Virus record (IMG/VR): IMGVR_UViG_3300042991_000510
Coordinates: 1-39,206 of that record
Strand: one strand, 5' to 3'
DNA: 39,206 nt
DNA from: a virus
The notes beneath the pieces are model-generated. The model made no database searches and was not told the DNA's origin. It was given only the letters and a program-made list of their open reading frames with translations. The position numbers and the translations under genes were made by a program. This document shows positions 7,819 through 14,416 of the stretch, piece after piece; position 1 is the stretch's first letter; every line of letters starts with the position of its first letter.

Positions 7819-8946
7819 CTAGCAGTTGGCGCTACCCGCCCTTCGTTTTACTTTAGCTGACGACAACTGCCCAAAACCCATCTCTCTTGGCGCCTCAAAA
7901 GAGTAGCCGTCTGGAGTGTCTGGCGCTTTTGTTGCCATGACTTTGAGTCTCCCCAAGGTCTCAGCGTAATCCCGCTTCAAACAGGTGACGGCGACCATGA
8001 GTTCTCGCAGGTGCGCTACGGAGAAGCCCTCGGTGTCCCTCACCCAAGACTCCACGTTAATTCCCATTTGGTCAACAGGAAGAAGCTTGTTCTCCAAGTA
8101 GAAGCGTCTATCCTTCTCCGTTGGGAGTCCTACTTCAATGAGTTCGTCGAAGCGGGAGGGGCGGTTGGTGAAGCGAGGTCCGAGCCTCTCTGGATGATTC
8201 GTGGTGGCGAGATAGACGACATTGTTGAACTGGTACTCCCCGTCCAGAAGTGAGAGGATGTTGTATTCACTCTCACCTTTGAGGATCTCGTCTACATCTT
8301 CCAGGAGGACGATGATGGGTCTGTCGGTCTCGATGTAGCGAATGGCTCGGATACTCATGATAAGGCTCGCAGAACTACGGTGGGGAACGAAAACGATCCC
8401 ACCCCGTGAGATAAGGTCTTCTGCGAGCAGGAGCAGGGTCGCGGTCTTGCCAGAACCCTGAGGTCCGTAGCAGAGGATACCGCGTTTGAACAACTGCTTC
8501 CGTTTAACGAACTCGTCCTGTGAGTTCCAAAACTTCTGTATGGAATGGATGACTTGGTCGCTGACTGAGTCCGGCATCTGCAATAGGTCGTCGTGGACGA
8601 GGTTGATGCGTTCAAGTCTTAGCTGGTTGTCTTCGATGAGAGAGGTATACATCCCCGGAGGCAGGTGGCTACGTATCTTTCCCTGGGCAGGGACGAAGGT
8701 ATCTTTCTTCGTCTGAAGCCATTGCGTAGGCACATCTGGAAATGTCTCGGGGGCATTAACTGCCCTAGAGCCGGTGCAAACGGGTGCGCAACGGTTATCG
8801 TCTCCACTTTTCTCCAAGAGTTTGTTCACGCGCTGGTGAACACTCTCCGAAGACCCCTCTTCCACCTCGTCGTTATAGCATCTAGCCATTACAGGTTCCT
8901 CCTCAATTTCTACGGAATATCGCCCATCCTCACAGTCCCAGTCCAT
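7819..8946 (-). CDS. AAA+ ATPase (classic AAA clade)
   Basis: 375 residues. Walker A GPQGSGKT (161-168), Walker B VLLEDVDE (213-220), sensor-1 ATTN (246-249) and an arginine-finger region RPSRFDE (about 262-268) are all intact. The N-terminal 130 residues are unlike known adaptor domains. The C-terminal lid is helical. Such phage AAA proteins act as unfoldases, clamp-loader-like or DNA-remodelling motors; nothing nearby identifies the substrate. The ATG overlaps the previous stop (TAATG). Confidence 0.8.
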   Translation of the reverse strand: MDWDCEDGRYSVEIEEEPVMARCYNDEVEEGSSESVHQRVNKLLEKSGDDNRCAPVCTGSRAVNAPETFPDVPTQWLQTKKDTFVPAQGKIRSHLPPGMYTSLIEDNQLRLERINLVHDDLLQMPDSVSDQVIHSIQKFWNSQDEFVKRKQLFKRGILCYGPQGSGKTATLLLLAEDLISRGGIVFVPHRSSASLIMSIRAIRYIETDRPIIVLLEDVDEILKGESEYNILSLLDGEYQFNNVVYLATTNHPERLGPRFTNRPSRFDELIEVGLPTEKDRRFYLENKLLPVDQMGINVESWVRDTEGFSVAHLRELMVAVTCLKRDYAETLGRLKVMATKAPDTPDGYSFEAPREMGFGQLSSAKVKRRAGSANC

Positions 8947-9302
8947 TAGTCATCTCCAAAGGGATCGCCAAAACCCATATACAAGTTTTCGGAGCCATAC
9001 AAACCCATTTCATCCGGGTCCACGGGACACCCCACTGCCCATGTCGTCGTAACGTATTTGCTCGGCAAGAATAAGATGTTCTCGGGAGACGTAGACGTCG
9101 GTAATGGACTTGACATCCACTCCGCTTCCCTCTAGCGTGTAAGGGAGAGCCCAGCCAACATGAACGAGCATGAACGAGCATGAACGAGCATGACCCGGGG
9201 ACTGCGTCGAGGATGCTCACTATCCTCTTCGGTCAATAAGAAGCAGTTGTTTCCGTTTGTAGTAGAAAATGCGTTACCACAACCAAGGCATTTGATCAAC
9301 AT
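8946..9302 (-). pseudogene. small gene with disrupted reading frame at a 10-bp tandem repeat
   Basis: An ATG at 9302 with GGAGG upstream opens a frame with a CLGCG zinc-type pair that terminates after 56 codons at 9132, shortly after a threefold 10-bp repeat. Removing two repeat copies (20 nt) would instead give a continuous, natural-looking frame (VGWALPY...SITDVYVSREHLILAE) to about 9003. A further single-C change at the CCC near 9005 would join it to the acidic, glycine-rich tail that ends at 8946 and overlaps the ATPase ATG. The last part could alternatively be a separate 56-codon gene (ATG 9116 to 8946). So the locus is broken, slippable, or two short genes. Confidence 0.5.
9159..9193. 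repeat. tandem repeat, 10-bp unit x3
   Basis: TGAACGAGCA occurs three times in a row at 9161-9190, flanked by partial copies (CA before, TGA after). The unit is not a multiple of three and lies inside a coding frame, so copy number sets the downstream frame. Confidence 0.9.
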
Positions 9303-9321
9303 CTTCAGACCTCCAATATCG

Positions 9322-9807
9322 TTATTGTGCCATAAAGGCTTCGTACTCCGCTTCTATCTGAACCACGGCTTCGTCGAGAGTGATCACAGTAGGCACTCTA
9401 TACCTAGCGCAAACGATATCAACATTACCCTTACGCCAATAGCCTTCGCCACAGTTGACGAGGACGGGTGTACCCTGTGTATGCAGACCCAACTCCAAGA
9501 GGGTGATGGGAGATTTTGTGGCCGGGTCAAAGTGGAAGTATATCAAGTTGGCGTCATCCATTGCGTCCAACTCCCACGTCACTTGTTCATTAAACTGTGG
9601 GTTGTCTATGCTCTGGACCCAGGTCGAATCCCAATCGTCCCTACGAGGATTGAGGATGACAAGGTGTTCCAAGTGAGAGAGCCTCTTCGTGATCTCTGTT
9701 TGCCACTGGGTTGCTGCCCCCATCTCAATAGAGCCTGCGAGGAAGAGGACGAAGTTCTCACCCTGCATCGCCGTGTCATAGCTATGTGGCGCCTTGACTA
9801 CTCGCAT
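9322..9807 (-). CDS. nucleoside 2-deoxyribosyltransferase-like enzyme
   Basis: 161 residues, the size of the YtoQ / nucleoside deoxyribosyltransferase-like family. The signature FLAGSIEMG near residue 22, NPRR-DW at about 53, WELDAMDDANLIYFHF at about 78, and SPITLLELG at about 98 match the Rossmann-like base-exchange or N-glycosidase fold, with Glu in LLELG as the expected nucleophile. Enzymes of this group split or exchange the N-glycosidic bond of deoxynucleosides or their monophosphates. Likely used in nucleotide salvage or hypermodified-base metabolism; the exact substrate cannot be read from sequence. Confidence 0.8.
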   Translation of the reverse strand: MRVVKAPHSYDTAMQGENFVLFLAGSIEMGAATQWQTEITKRLSHLEHLVILNPRRDDWDSTWVQSIDNPQFNEQVTWELDAMDDANLIYFHFDPATKSPITLLELGLHTQGTPVLVNCGEGYWRKGNVDIVCARYRVPTVITLDEAVVQIEAEYEAFMAQ

Positions 9808-9808
9808 C

Positions 9809-10129
9809 TCATACCTCCGCTTTCAGTAGAGACATCTTCGCCACGACCGAGTCAGAAAACCTCTCCAGCTTCATGTGCTCGTCTTCAGTCTTGTAGCCGA
9901 GGGGCTCGTTCTCTATAATATCCAGGCATCGGTCGATGCCGTTGTGGTAAGCTTCTGACCAACCACTCCTTTTCCCCTCTTCCATAGCTGTGGCCGTATC
10001 CTTGACACCGATGGCATTGCCAAGAGCATAGGCATAGTCTAGGAGACCAATAATCTCCCGCTTCTGCGTGGCGTCCATGCTAAATAAGTAGGACTCTGCT
10101 TTGCTTTTGATGTCTTCTATGGAGTTCAT
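9809..10129 (-). CDS. small helical protein, unknown
   Basis: 106 residues, highly helical and charged, no motif recognised. AGAGGAGGAG precedes the ATG, and a CGCTATTTATAAG element lies immediately upstream, making this the first gene of a minus-strand unit facing away from the divergent plus-strand gene. Confidence 0.65.
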   Translation of the reverse strand: MNSIEDIKSKAESYLFSMDATQKREIIGLLDYAYALGNAIGVKDTATAMEEGKRSGWSEAYHNGIDRCLDIIENEPLGYKTEDEHMKLERFSDSVVAKMSLLKAEV

Positions 10130-10144
10130 GCTCTCCTCCTCTAC

Positions 10145-10159
10145 TTATAAATAGCGGAG
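10145..10159 (-). promoter_or_regulatory. CGCTAT-type promoter candidate
   Basis: Minus-strand CTCCGCTATTTATAA directly before AGAGGAGG and the 10129 start codon; one of the recurring set. Confidence 0.5.
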
Positions 10160-10185
10160 AATATAAAGAAAAAGGGGGTTAGACC

Positions 10186-10530
10186 ATGCGAAAAGTGATA
10201 CTCGTCATGCTGATGCTGATGTGCTTGCTGGGATTGGCGGGACAGACTGTGGACAACAACATCACCGTCTTCGTCACGAAGGCGAACCAATGGGATGTCC
10301 ATCTTCAGTGGACGAATCCAGAGACGGTACCGCACGTCTACAAAGTCTATCGTTCCCAAGACCCTACGGTTCTAGGCTATAAAATCGCTAATGTGAACGG
10401 AACGGCTACGGGGGGCGCCTACGACGACATCGGCGTCTTGCAAGACGGATTCACCTACTACTATCAGATTCTACGAGTGAATGGGGAAGAGGCCGCTAAT
10501 CTCTCAGGGCTCACTTCCGTCTTCAAGTAG
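10186..10530 (+). CDS. secreted Fn3-like beta-sandwich protein
   Basis: 114 residues and the only convincing plus-strand gene here. Residues 1-20 form a signal peptide (MRK then a Leu/Met-rich core, LAGQ cleavage-like site, no lipobox Cys). The mature part has a fibronectin type III-like pattern: VHLQWTNP, HVYKVYRSQDP, a glycine loop, FTYYYQILRVNGEEAANLS. Such domains mediate carbohydrate or protein contacts at the cell surface. AAAGGGGG precedes the ATG. It converges on the next gene with a 27-nt tail overlap. A surface-acting role (for example superinfection exclusion) is inference. Confidence 0.72.
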   Translation: MRKVILVMLMLMCLLGLAGQTVDNNITVFVTKANQWDVHLQWTNPETVPHVYKVYRSQDPTVLGYKIANVNGTATGGAYDDIGVLQDGFTYYYQILRVNGEEAANLSGLTSVFK

Positions 10531-10869
10531 GTCGGGGTCGTTGCTGTAGAAGAGGTCGTTTACTTGTTCCTTGAACTTCAGGTCTTCGACCATCATCTTC
10601 TTCTTCGGGTTATGGTTCTGGCACACGAAACACGAGCATCCCCGACAATGCACTGCCGCTTCCTTCCCTACAAGATCCGGCTGGATCGTGTCTTCCACGG
10701 GGATGGGATGATATCTACCGTTCACCATCTTTCCCCAGTAGTAGACGATACCCGTCTTAGGGTCAAGTCTCGGTCTCTTCCCCATACCCCAGATGTGGCG
10801 CATTATCTTTACTGCCCTACGCTTTGCCCTCTTCATCAAGGAACGACGTTCTGCTCTAGTCCTCTGCAT
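10504..10869 (-). CDS. small basic protein with CxxCxCxxC knuckle
   Basis: 121 residues, very basic N-terminus (first 35 residues rich in Arg/Lys). A GKEAAVHCRGCSCFVCQN segment near residue 78 resembles the C-terminal zinc knuckle of short phage/bacterial proteins that I recognise as a recurrent but uncharacterised family (basic head, CSCxxCxN tail). Probably binds nucleic acid. Overlaps neighbours on both sides. Confidence 0.62.
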   Translation of the reverse strand: MQRTRAERRSLMKRAKRRAVKIMRHIWGMGKRPRLDPKTGIVYYWGKMVNGRYHPIPVEDTIQPDLVGKEAAVHCRGCSCFVCQNHNPKKKMMVEDLKFKEQVNDLFYSNDPDLLEDGSEP

Positions 10870-11035
10870 CGTCTTCCTCCATCTCTTTCTTTATCTCTAA
10901 CTCAGCGTCACGCTTCGCAGCGGCTTTGTTAGCAGGAGTGGACATCTCGTTTTCCCACCAGTTGACGTAGCCCTTGGGAGGATGACAGTCGGTCTTGGTA
11001 GGAAATCGGGAAGGCTTACGACCAAGGGGTTGCAT
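10856..11035 (-). CDS. small charged protein, unknown
   Basis: 59 residues: basic first half, acidic C-terminal helix. ATG at 11035 is chosen over an in-frame ATG eight codons earlier because AAGGA lies 6 nt upstream and the reading begins right after the previous stop. Confidence 0.5.
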   Translation of the reverse strand: MQPLGRKPSRFPTKTDCHPPKGYVNWWENEMSTPANKAAAKRDAELEIKKEMEEDDAED

Positions 11036-11036
11036 G

Positions 11037-11357
11037 CTATTCCTTGTCCCACCTTTCAATGAGAGGAATCTTCAGCCAGATCTTCCGCCTGCCGTCTTCT
11101 GTAGTTGCCTGCGAAACGCAGAAGATAACTCTTGGCGTGAGTTGGAGTTGATAGCACCCGTCTTGGAGAGTGAAGATGCCAGGGACATCCAGCGGGTTCT
11201 CATTTCCAGCCACTGCTAATTTCTTCTTGAGGAAGTAAGAGTAGTCCATGAGTTCGTAGTCGGAGAAGGTGAGGTTGGGTTTGATCTCTTCGCCAAAGAG
11301 GTTACCTAGAATCTCACCCATAGTAGAACCGTGAACAGCTTCTATGTCTGCTTTCAT
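11037..11357 (-). CDS. small protein, unknown
   Basis: 106 residues, alpha then beta in appearance, no recognised family. AAGGAG lies 9 nt upstream of the ATG and a CGCTATATTAAGG motif follows the serine-tRNA terminator just upstream, so it probably starts a new transcript. Confidence 0.62.
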   Translation of the reverse strand: MKADIEAVHGSTMGEILGNLFGEEIKPNLTFSDYELMDYSYFLKKKLAVAGNENPLDVPGIFTLQDGCYQLQLTPRVIFCVSQATTEDGRRKIWLKIPLIERWDKE

Positions 11358-11375
11358 ATCCGCTCTCCTTGTCCC

Positions 11376-11386
11376 TTAATATAGCG
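11376..11386 (-). promoter_or_regulatory. CGCTAT-type promoter candidate
   Basis: Minus-strand CGCTATATTAA, abutting the U-run of the tRNA terminator (11386-11408), so one transcript ends where the next begins. Confidence 0.5.
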
Positions 11387-11408
11387 AAAGGGGACCGCGA
11401 GGGTCCCC
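11386..11408 (-). terminator. rho-independent terminator after serine tRNAs
   Basis: Perfect 7-bp GGGGACC/GGTCCCC stem followed by TTTC on the minus strand, 10 nt past the last serine tRNA. Confidence 0.7.
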
Positions 11409-11417
11409 TCTCTCGTA

Positions 11418-11504
11418 TGGCGGATAGCGGATGTGCCGACCACCACACCCGAAGGTGCCAGCCGCTTTCAAGGCGGTGCCAGACGCCGGTCTGGTTCACT
11501 ATCC
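11418..11504 (-). tRNA. tRNA-Ser(TGA)
   Basis: Acceptor GGATAGT/GCTATCC, discriminator G and encoded CCA. Anticodon loop CTTGAAA in a CCGC/GCGG stem gives TGA. Long variable arm (GCACC-TTCG-GGTGT) typical of serine tRNAs. Confidence 0.9.
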
Positions 11505-11506
11505 AT

Positions 11507-11594
11507 TGGAGGTAGGATGAGGTCACGCTCCCCACACCTTTCGGTGCCAGCCGCTTTCGAGGCGGTGCTGACGCGCTTGTTCAGTTATCCTACC
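11507..11594 (-). tRNA. tRNA-Ser(CGA)
   Basis: Acceptor GGTAGGA/TCCTACC with encoded CCA; loop CTCGAAA gives CGA; variable arm GCACC-GAAA-GGTGT. Discriminator is T, unlike the other three serine tRNAs (G). Confidence 0.88.
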
Positions 11595-11605
11595 GTAAGA
11601 TTTTT

Positions 11606-11692
11606 TGGCGGAAGACGGAGAGCACGATTCTCATACCTTTCGGTACGCACGGTTTAGCAGACCGGCCCAGCGTCCCAACTGGTTCATCTTCC
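11606..11692 (-). tRNA. tRNA-Ser(GCT)
   Basis: Acceptor GGAAGAT/GTCTTCC, discriminator G, encoded CCA; anticodon loop CTGCTAA; variable arm GTACC-GAAA-GGTAT. Confidence 0.9.
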
Positions 11693-11695
11693 GTA

Positions 11696-11785
11696 TGGCG
11701 GAGAGGCGGATATTCGAAATCCATACTCTTGCGAGTACCCTTGCGCTTCCAACGCAGGACGGCATCCTCGCCGCTTGCGCTCTCC
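11696..11785 (-). tRNA. tRNA-Ser(GGA)
   Basis: Acceptor GGAGAGC/CCTCTCC (last pair C-C mismatched), G discriminator, encoded CCA; loop TTGGAAG gives GGA; variable arm TACTC-GCAA-GAGTA. Confidence 0.87.
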
Positions 11786-11806
11786 GTAAACACTCCTCCT
11801 TAAATG

Positions 11807-11833
11807 AAAAAGCCCCCCATTGCTGGAGGGCTT
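11807..11833 (-). terminator. rho-independent terminator upstream of serine tRNAs
   Basis: AGCCCTCC...GGGGGGCT stem followed by TTTTT on the minus strand; separates the 11925 gene from the tRNA array. Confidence 0.75.
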
Positions 11834-11848
11834 CGCTTGCTACGGATA

Positions 11849-11908
11849 ACACTTCACCCGCTCAAGGTCGCCCTCTCATGTAGAGACTAGAACTTGACGA
11901 GGAAGTGT
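11849..11908 (-). ncRNA. nested hairpin in 3' region of the 11925 gene
   Basis: On the minus strand ACACTTC pairs with GAAGTGT, inside it TCAAG with CTTGA, and inside that CTC with GAG, with the terminator 16 nt downstream. No reading frame. Could be a 3'-UTR element or a small RNA released by processing. Confidence 0.35.
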
Positions 11909-11924
11909 AAGTGTTCATTCTCTC

Positions 11925-12143
11925 TTATCCTTTTCCATGGGCGTAAAGGTTAATGGCTTTATTCCAGAGGTTCTGGAGTCTGACCTTGAGATAGGATGAC
12001 TCAAGATGCCTAGTAAACTCTGGATCAAGTACCCCATTCTCATCCATGTTGGCGAGTATATCGAGGAGAATATCTTCTGCAGCCTCGGCGATGATCTCCT
12101 CTTTTCTTTCTAGCCGTTCTTGAGCCGAGATCGCCTTCGCCAT
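11925..12143 (-). CDS. small helical protein, unknown
   Basis: 72 residues, almost wholly helical (Glu/Lys/Leu-rich), ending with a hydrophobic helix. ATG at 12143 is chosen over one ten codons earlier because CTGGAGG stands 8 nt upstream and the AGAATATAC box lies 17 nt upstream, the exact spacing seen at the endonuclease genes. Confidence 0.6.
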   Translation of the reverse strand: MAKAISAQERLERKEEIIAEAAEDILLDILANMDENGVLDPEFTRHLESSYLKVRLQNLWNKAINLYAHGKG

Positions 12144-12159
12144 CGTCTTCCTCCAGTCT

Positions 12160-12190
12160 GTATATTCTACCACACCTGATAAAGATAGCG
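12160..12190 (-). promoter_or_regulatory. composite promoter candidate: CGCTAT box plus AGAATATAC box
   Basis: Minus strand TCCGCTATC, about 13 nt, then TAGAATATAC, then the ribosome binding site of the 12143 gene. A similarly spaced pair occurs at 28005-28036. Confidence 0.5.
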
Positions 12191-12195
12191 GAGAA

Positions 12196-13854
12196 TTATA
12201 GGATGAAGTTCAGCCAGTACCGAACTCTTTCGTGCAGAGAGCGGGGTCCGTATGCTACGAGCAATCCCAGGGTCTCGCAAAAGGCTTCTTCTGCGTTCTT
12301 ATTAGCGTAGGCGGTGATCGGAGTCTTTGGTACGTCGATGGTGGTGACGCCTGAGTCCAACAGCTTCTGGAAATCCGCTTTCGTATTCAAATGGGCGTAG
12401 TTATGGGTGTAGGCGAGGGCGCCGACTTGAATGCCGAGAACAGGATCTGAATCCGCCATGACCCTTGGGAACTCATGTATCCAAGTCTCTCCAGGCCATG
12501 CCTCTAGCAAGTCCTGAAGGTTTATCTCTCCGAAGTCTCCGCGTATGGTCATGTACCATGTCGCTTGAGCATCTCCACTCAAGAACTTGTAGAGGTGATG
12601 CCCCATCTCGTGTGCGAGCGTGGATGCTACCGTTTGTGGTGAGTCTACGCCACTTGCCCACAGCACGATGTACCTGTTCTTGTAAGTGCCTAGCCTATCT
12701 ATAGCGGGGTCGAACTCCAGGACTATCGGAAGCTGTTTCTTGAGCATAGACGGCATTCTCTCGGAGGCTCCGACTCGATATCGGCGCAAGCCCTCCTTGA
12801 TAATGTTCATCTTCTGCTCGTCTCTGCCGCCTTTGCCGACGCTGAAGTCTTTAACGGTGACTTGGAAGCCCTCAATCTCCATCGTCTCCGCCTCCGGTGT
12901 CCTCACGGAGAAGCCGGTTGAGGGAATGATCCCGACCTCAATGCCTTCTTTCACCGTTCTCCAGAACGCTTGCGCTTTCCTCCGCGCACGATTGACCCAG
13001 GTCCTACTGTTCCTCTGGAAGTCTGCTAGTGCTCGCTCTTCGGAATAGTACTCATCTGCGAATCTAATACTCGGACGCATTTCCGATATGAATTGCCACG
13101 CCGGTTCTCGAAGCCACGAATCCACTCCCTCTACCTCGTCCTCGCTGAGTCCGAACCCGTACTTCAGGTCACGGTTCAGAAATTGTTCAAAGAAAAGGTC
13201 TTCGAAGTTCTTGCTAAAGCGGTAGCAGAGGCTTGCGAACGCTTCTACGTCTAGGTAGTCTCTTACCTGGTCTACGTCTTTCAAGATGATGTAAGACTCT
13301 TCCCGAAGCCGCTTCAACCACGACGTATCCAAGACCTGTTTCTGGGCTTCAGTGAGAGGCGCTTTTGCGCTAAAGGCAGGCACTAACTGCGCCGAGTCGA
13401 AGACGATATAAGTCAACCCAGAAGGGTCTCCGTAGGTACTGGAGTCGTCGTAGAGGATGATGCTGTCGTGATCTCGACTCACCTTGGTAAAGAACGAGTC
13501 GGTGTAGGGCTGATTCGCTTTTGAGAAGTATAGCCAAACGGAGTTCTTATTGTTTTGCCAGTAATGGGTAGGACGAAACTGGTAATCGATTCCAGATTCC
13601 TCCAAGAAGAGATTGAACTCTTCCAGGGTCGTTTTAGTCCCCAACGGTCTCAAGTCCAGAGGTGTTTTGATGTCTGCGTATACGGGGTAGACACTGCCGG
13701 TGCTGGCGCTGTCTACTTCCCCACGGGCATTCACAGACGCGTAGTGGCTGGCAGTCTCAGGAGATGGAGTAAGGTACACGGGACCACCCTTTCCGATATT
13801 AGTACCGGAGAGACGGGAACCGTGATAAAGCAATAGCGGAGAAGATCTAGTCAT
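12196..13854 (-). CDS. ADP-ribosyltransferase-like domain fused to zincin metalloprotease
   Basis: 552 residues. The N-terminal 160 match an ART fold: LLLYHGS (H11), GPVYLTPSPETASHYAS (Y27 region) and a closing YIVFDSAQLVPA typical of phage ARTs, which transfer ADP-ribose from NAD to a target. Residues 165-360 are helical and unfamiliar. The C-terminal region has the zincin motif HEMGHH (415-420); a later NAEEAFCETLG helix (about 525) could provide the third zinc ligand. ART and peptidase in one chain is unusual. The ATG overlaps the stop of the upstream ART gene (ATGA). No signal peptide, so it probably acts in the host cytoplasm or is carried in the virion. Confidence 0.72.
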   Translation of the reverse strand: MTRSSPLLLYHGSRLSGTNIGKGGPVYLTPSPETASHYASVNARGEVDSASTGSVYPVYADIKTPLDLRPLGTKTTLEEFNLFLEESGIDYQFRPTHYWQNNKNSVWLYFSKANQPYTDSFFTKVSRDHDSIILYDDSSTYGDPSGLTYIVFDSAQLVPAFSAKAPLTEAQKQVLDTSWLKRLREESYIILKDVDQVRDYLDVEAFASLCYRFSKNFEDLFFEQFLNRDLKYGFGLSEDEVEGVDSWLREPAWQFISEMRPSIRFADEYYSEERALADFQRNSRTWVNRARRKAQAFWRTVKEGIEVGIIPSTGFSVRTPEAETMEIEGFQVTVKDFSVGKGGRDEQKMNIIKEGLRRYRVGASERMPSMLKKQLPIVLEFDPAIDRLGTYKNRYIVLWASGVDSPQTVASTLAHEMGHHLYKFLSGDAQATWYMTIRGDFGEINLQDLLEAWPGETWIHEFPRVMADSDPVLGIQVGALAYTHNYAHLNTKADFQKLLDSGVTTIDVPKTPITAYANKNAEEAFCETLGLLVAYGPRSLHERVRYWLNFIL

Positions 13855-14240
13855 CTCAAGACCTTTTCACCAACTATTCTCAGATCTTTATCGGGAAGTA
13901 GGCTCACAGTGACCAGCATCTCATCGTCAGCGATAGCAGAGGGATGGTAGAAGGTGACGTAGCGGTAACCTGCACTCCTAGCATCGTCTAAGAAGCCATT
14001 GATCCAGGTGTCGAAGTCATCCTCTTCCATGATCGCTTCTTCGACTTCGGCGTTGGCGTCTAATGTCTCACCTCTGCGAGCTTCTACTGCCAACACCCTC
14101 CTCGTAGCCTCGCCTCTGCCGCCACCGATGATGTCATTTACTGCGTAAGCAGCTGCTTCTTCAGGGGACTCAGTAAGATAGATTGCTCCGGGGCGAAACG
14201 AACGAAATCCCGGCGCCGAAGTACCGTGGTATAATCTCAT
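13851..14240 (-). CDS. single-domain ADP-ribosyltransferase-like protein
   Basis: 129 residues. LYHGT (H5), AIYLTESPEEAAAYAV (about 19-34) and YRYVTFYHPSAIADDEML (about 93-110) align with the ART domain of the following gene, so the two are probable paralogues. The H-Y pattern suggests the H-Y-[E/D/Q] ART class. ATG follows GAGGAG and a GGAATATA box. Translationally coupled to the ART-protease gene. Target unknown; T4 ARTs modify host RNA polymerase and translation proteins, which is only an analogy here. Confidence 0.7.
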   Translation of the reverse strand: MRLYHGTSAPGFRSFRPGAIYLTESPEEAAAYAVNDIIGGGRGEATRRVLAVEARRGETLDANAEVEEAIMEEDDFDTWINGFLDDARSAGYRYVTFYHPSAIADDEMLVTVSLLPDKDLRIVGEKVLR

Positions 14241-14266
14241 GCAGGCTCCTCACGCAGCGTCTCCTT

Positions 14267-14274
14267 TATATTCC
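14267..14274 (-). promoter_or_regulatory. AGAATATAC-like box
   Basis: Minus-strand variant GGAATATA, 27 nt before the 14240 start. Confidence 0.3.
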
Positions 14275-14306
14275 TACACCAGACTTGGGAGACTCGCTAG
14301 AAGGAT

Positions 14307-14416
14307 TGGCGGGGTCGGATGAGATGCTACCTCATCATCTCCCGGTCATTCACCGGGCGTCTTAGCTAACTCCTGTTTGACAGGAGCCCGTCGACGGTAT
14401 CTTAAACGACAACCCC
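14307..14416 (-). tRNA. oversized tRNA-like gene, anticodon CAA (Leu-like)
   Basis: Acceptor GGGGTTG pairs with CGACCCC, followed by discriminator G and encoded CCA. A T-arm (ATGAG, 7-nt loop, CTCAT) lies just one nucleotide from the acceptor 3' strand. An anticodon arm CTCCT-GTCAAAC-AGGAG has T33 and A37, giving CAA. Between these sits a 33-nt variable region containing a CCCGG/CCGGG hairpin, making 110 nt in all, well above normal class II size. The first 15 nt are also the last codons of the downstream-reading endonuclease. It may be a tRNA with an inserted hairpin or a decayed one. Confidence 0.5.

Noticed and set aside
8930-9220. 96-codon minus-strand frame
   Set aside because: Cys/Arg-rich unnatural composition, and it is the third frame of the disrupted locus; two other frames carry the protein-like segments.
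13832-13850. Another CGCTAT promoter motif
   Set aside because: It lies inside the ART coding sequence (SPLLLYHG codons) and lacks the following TNATA part.
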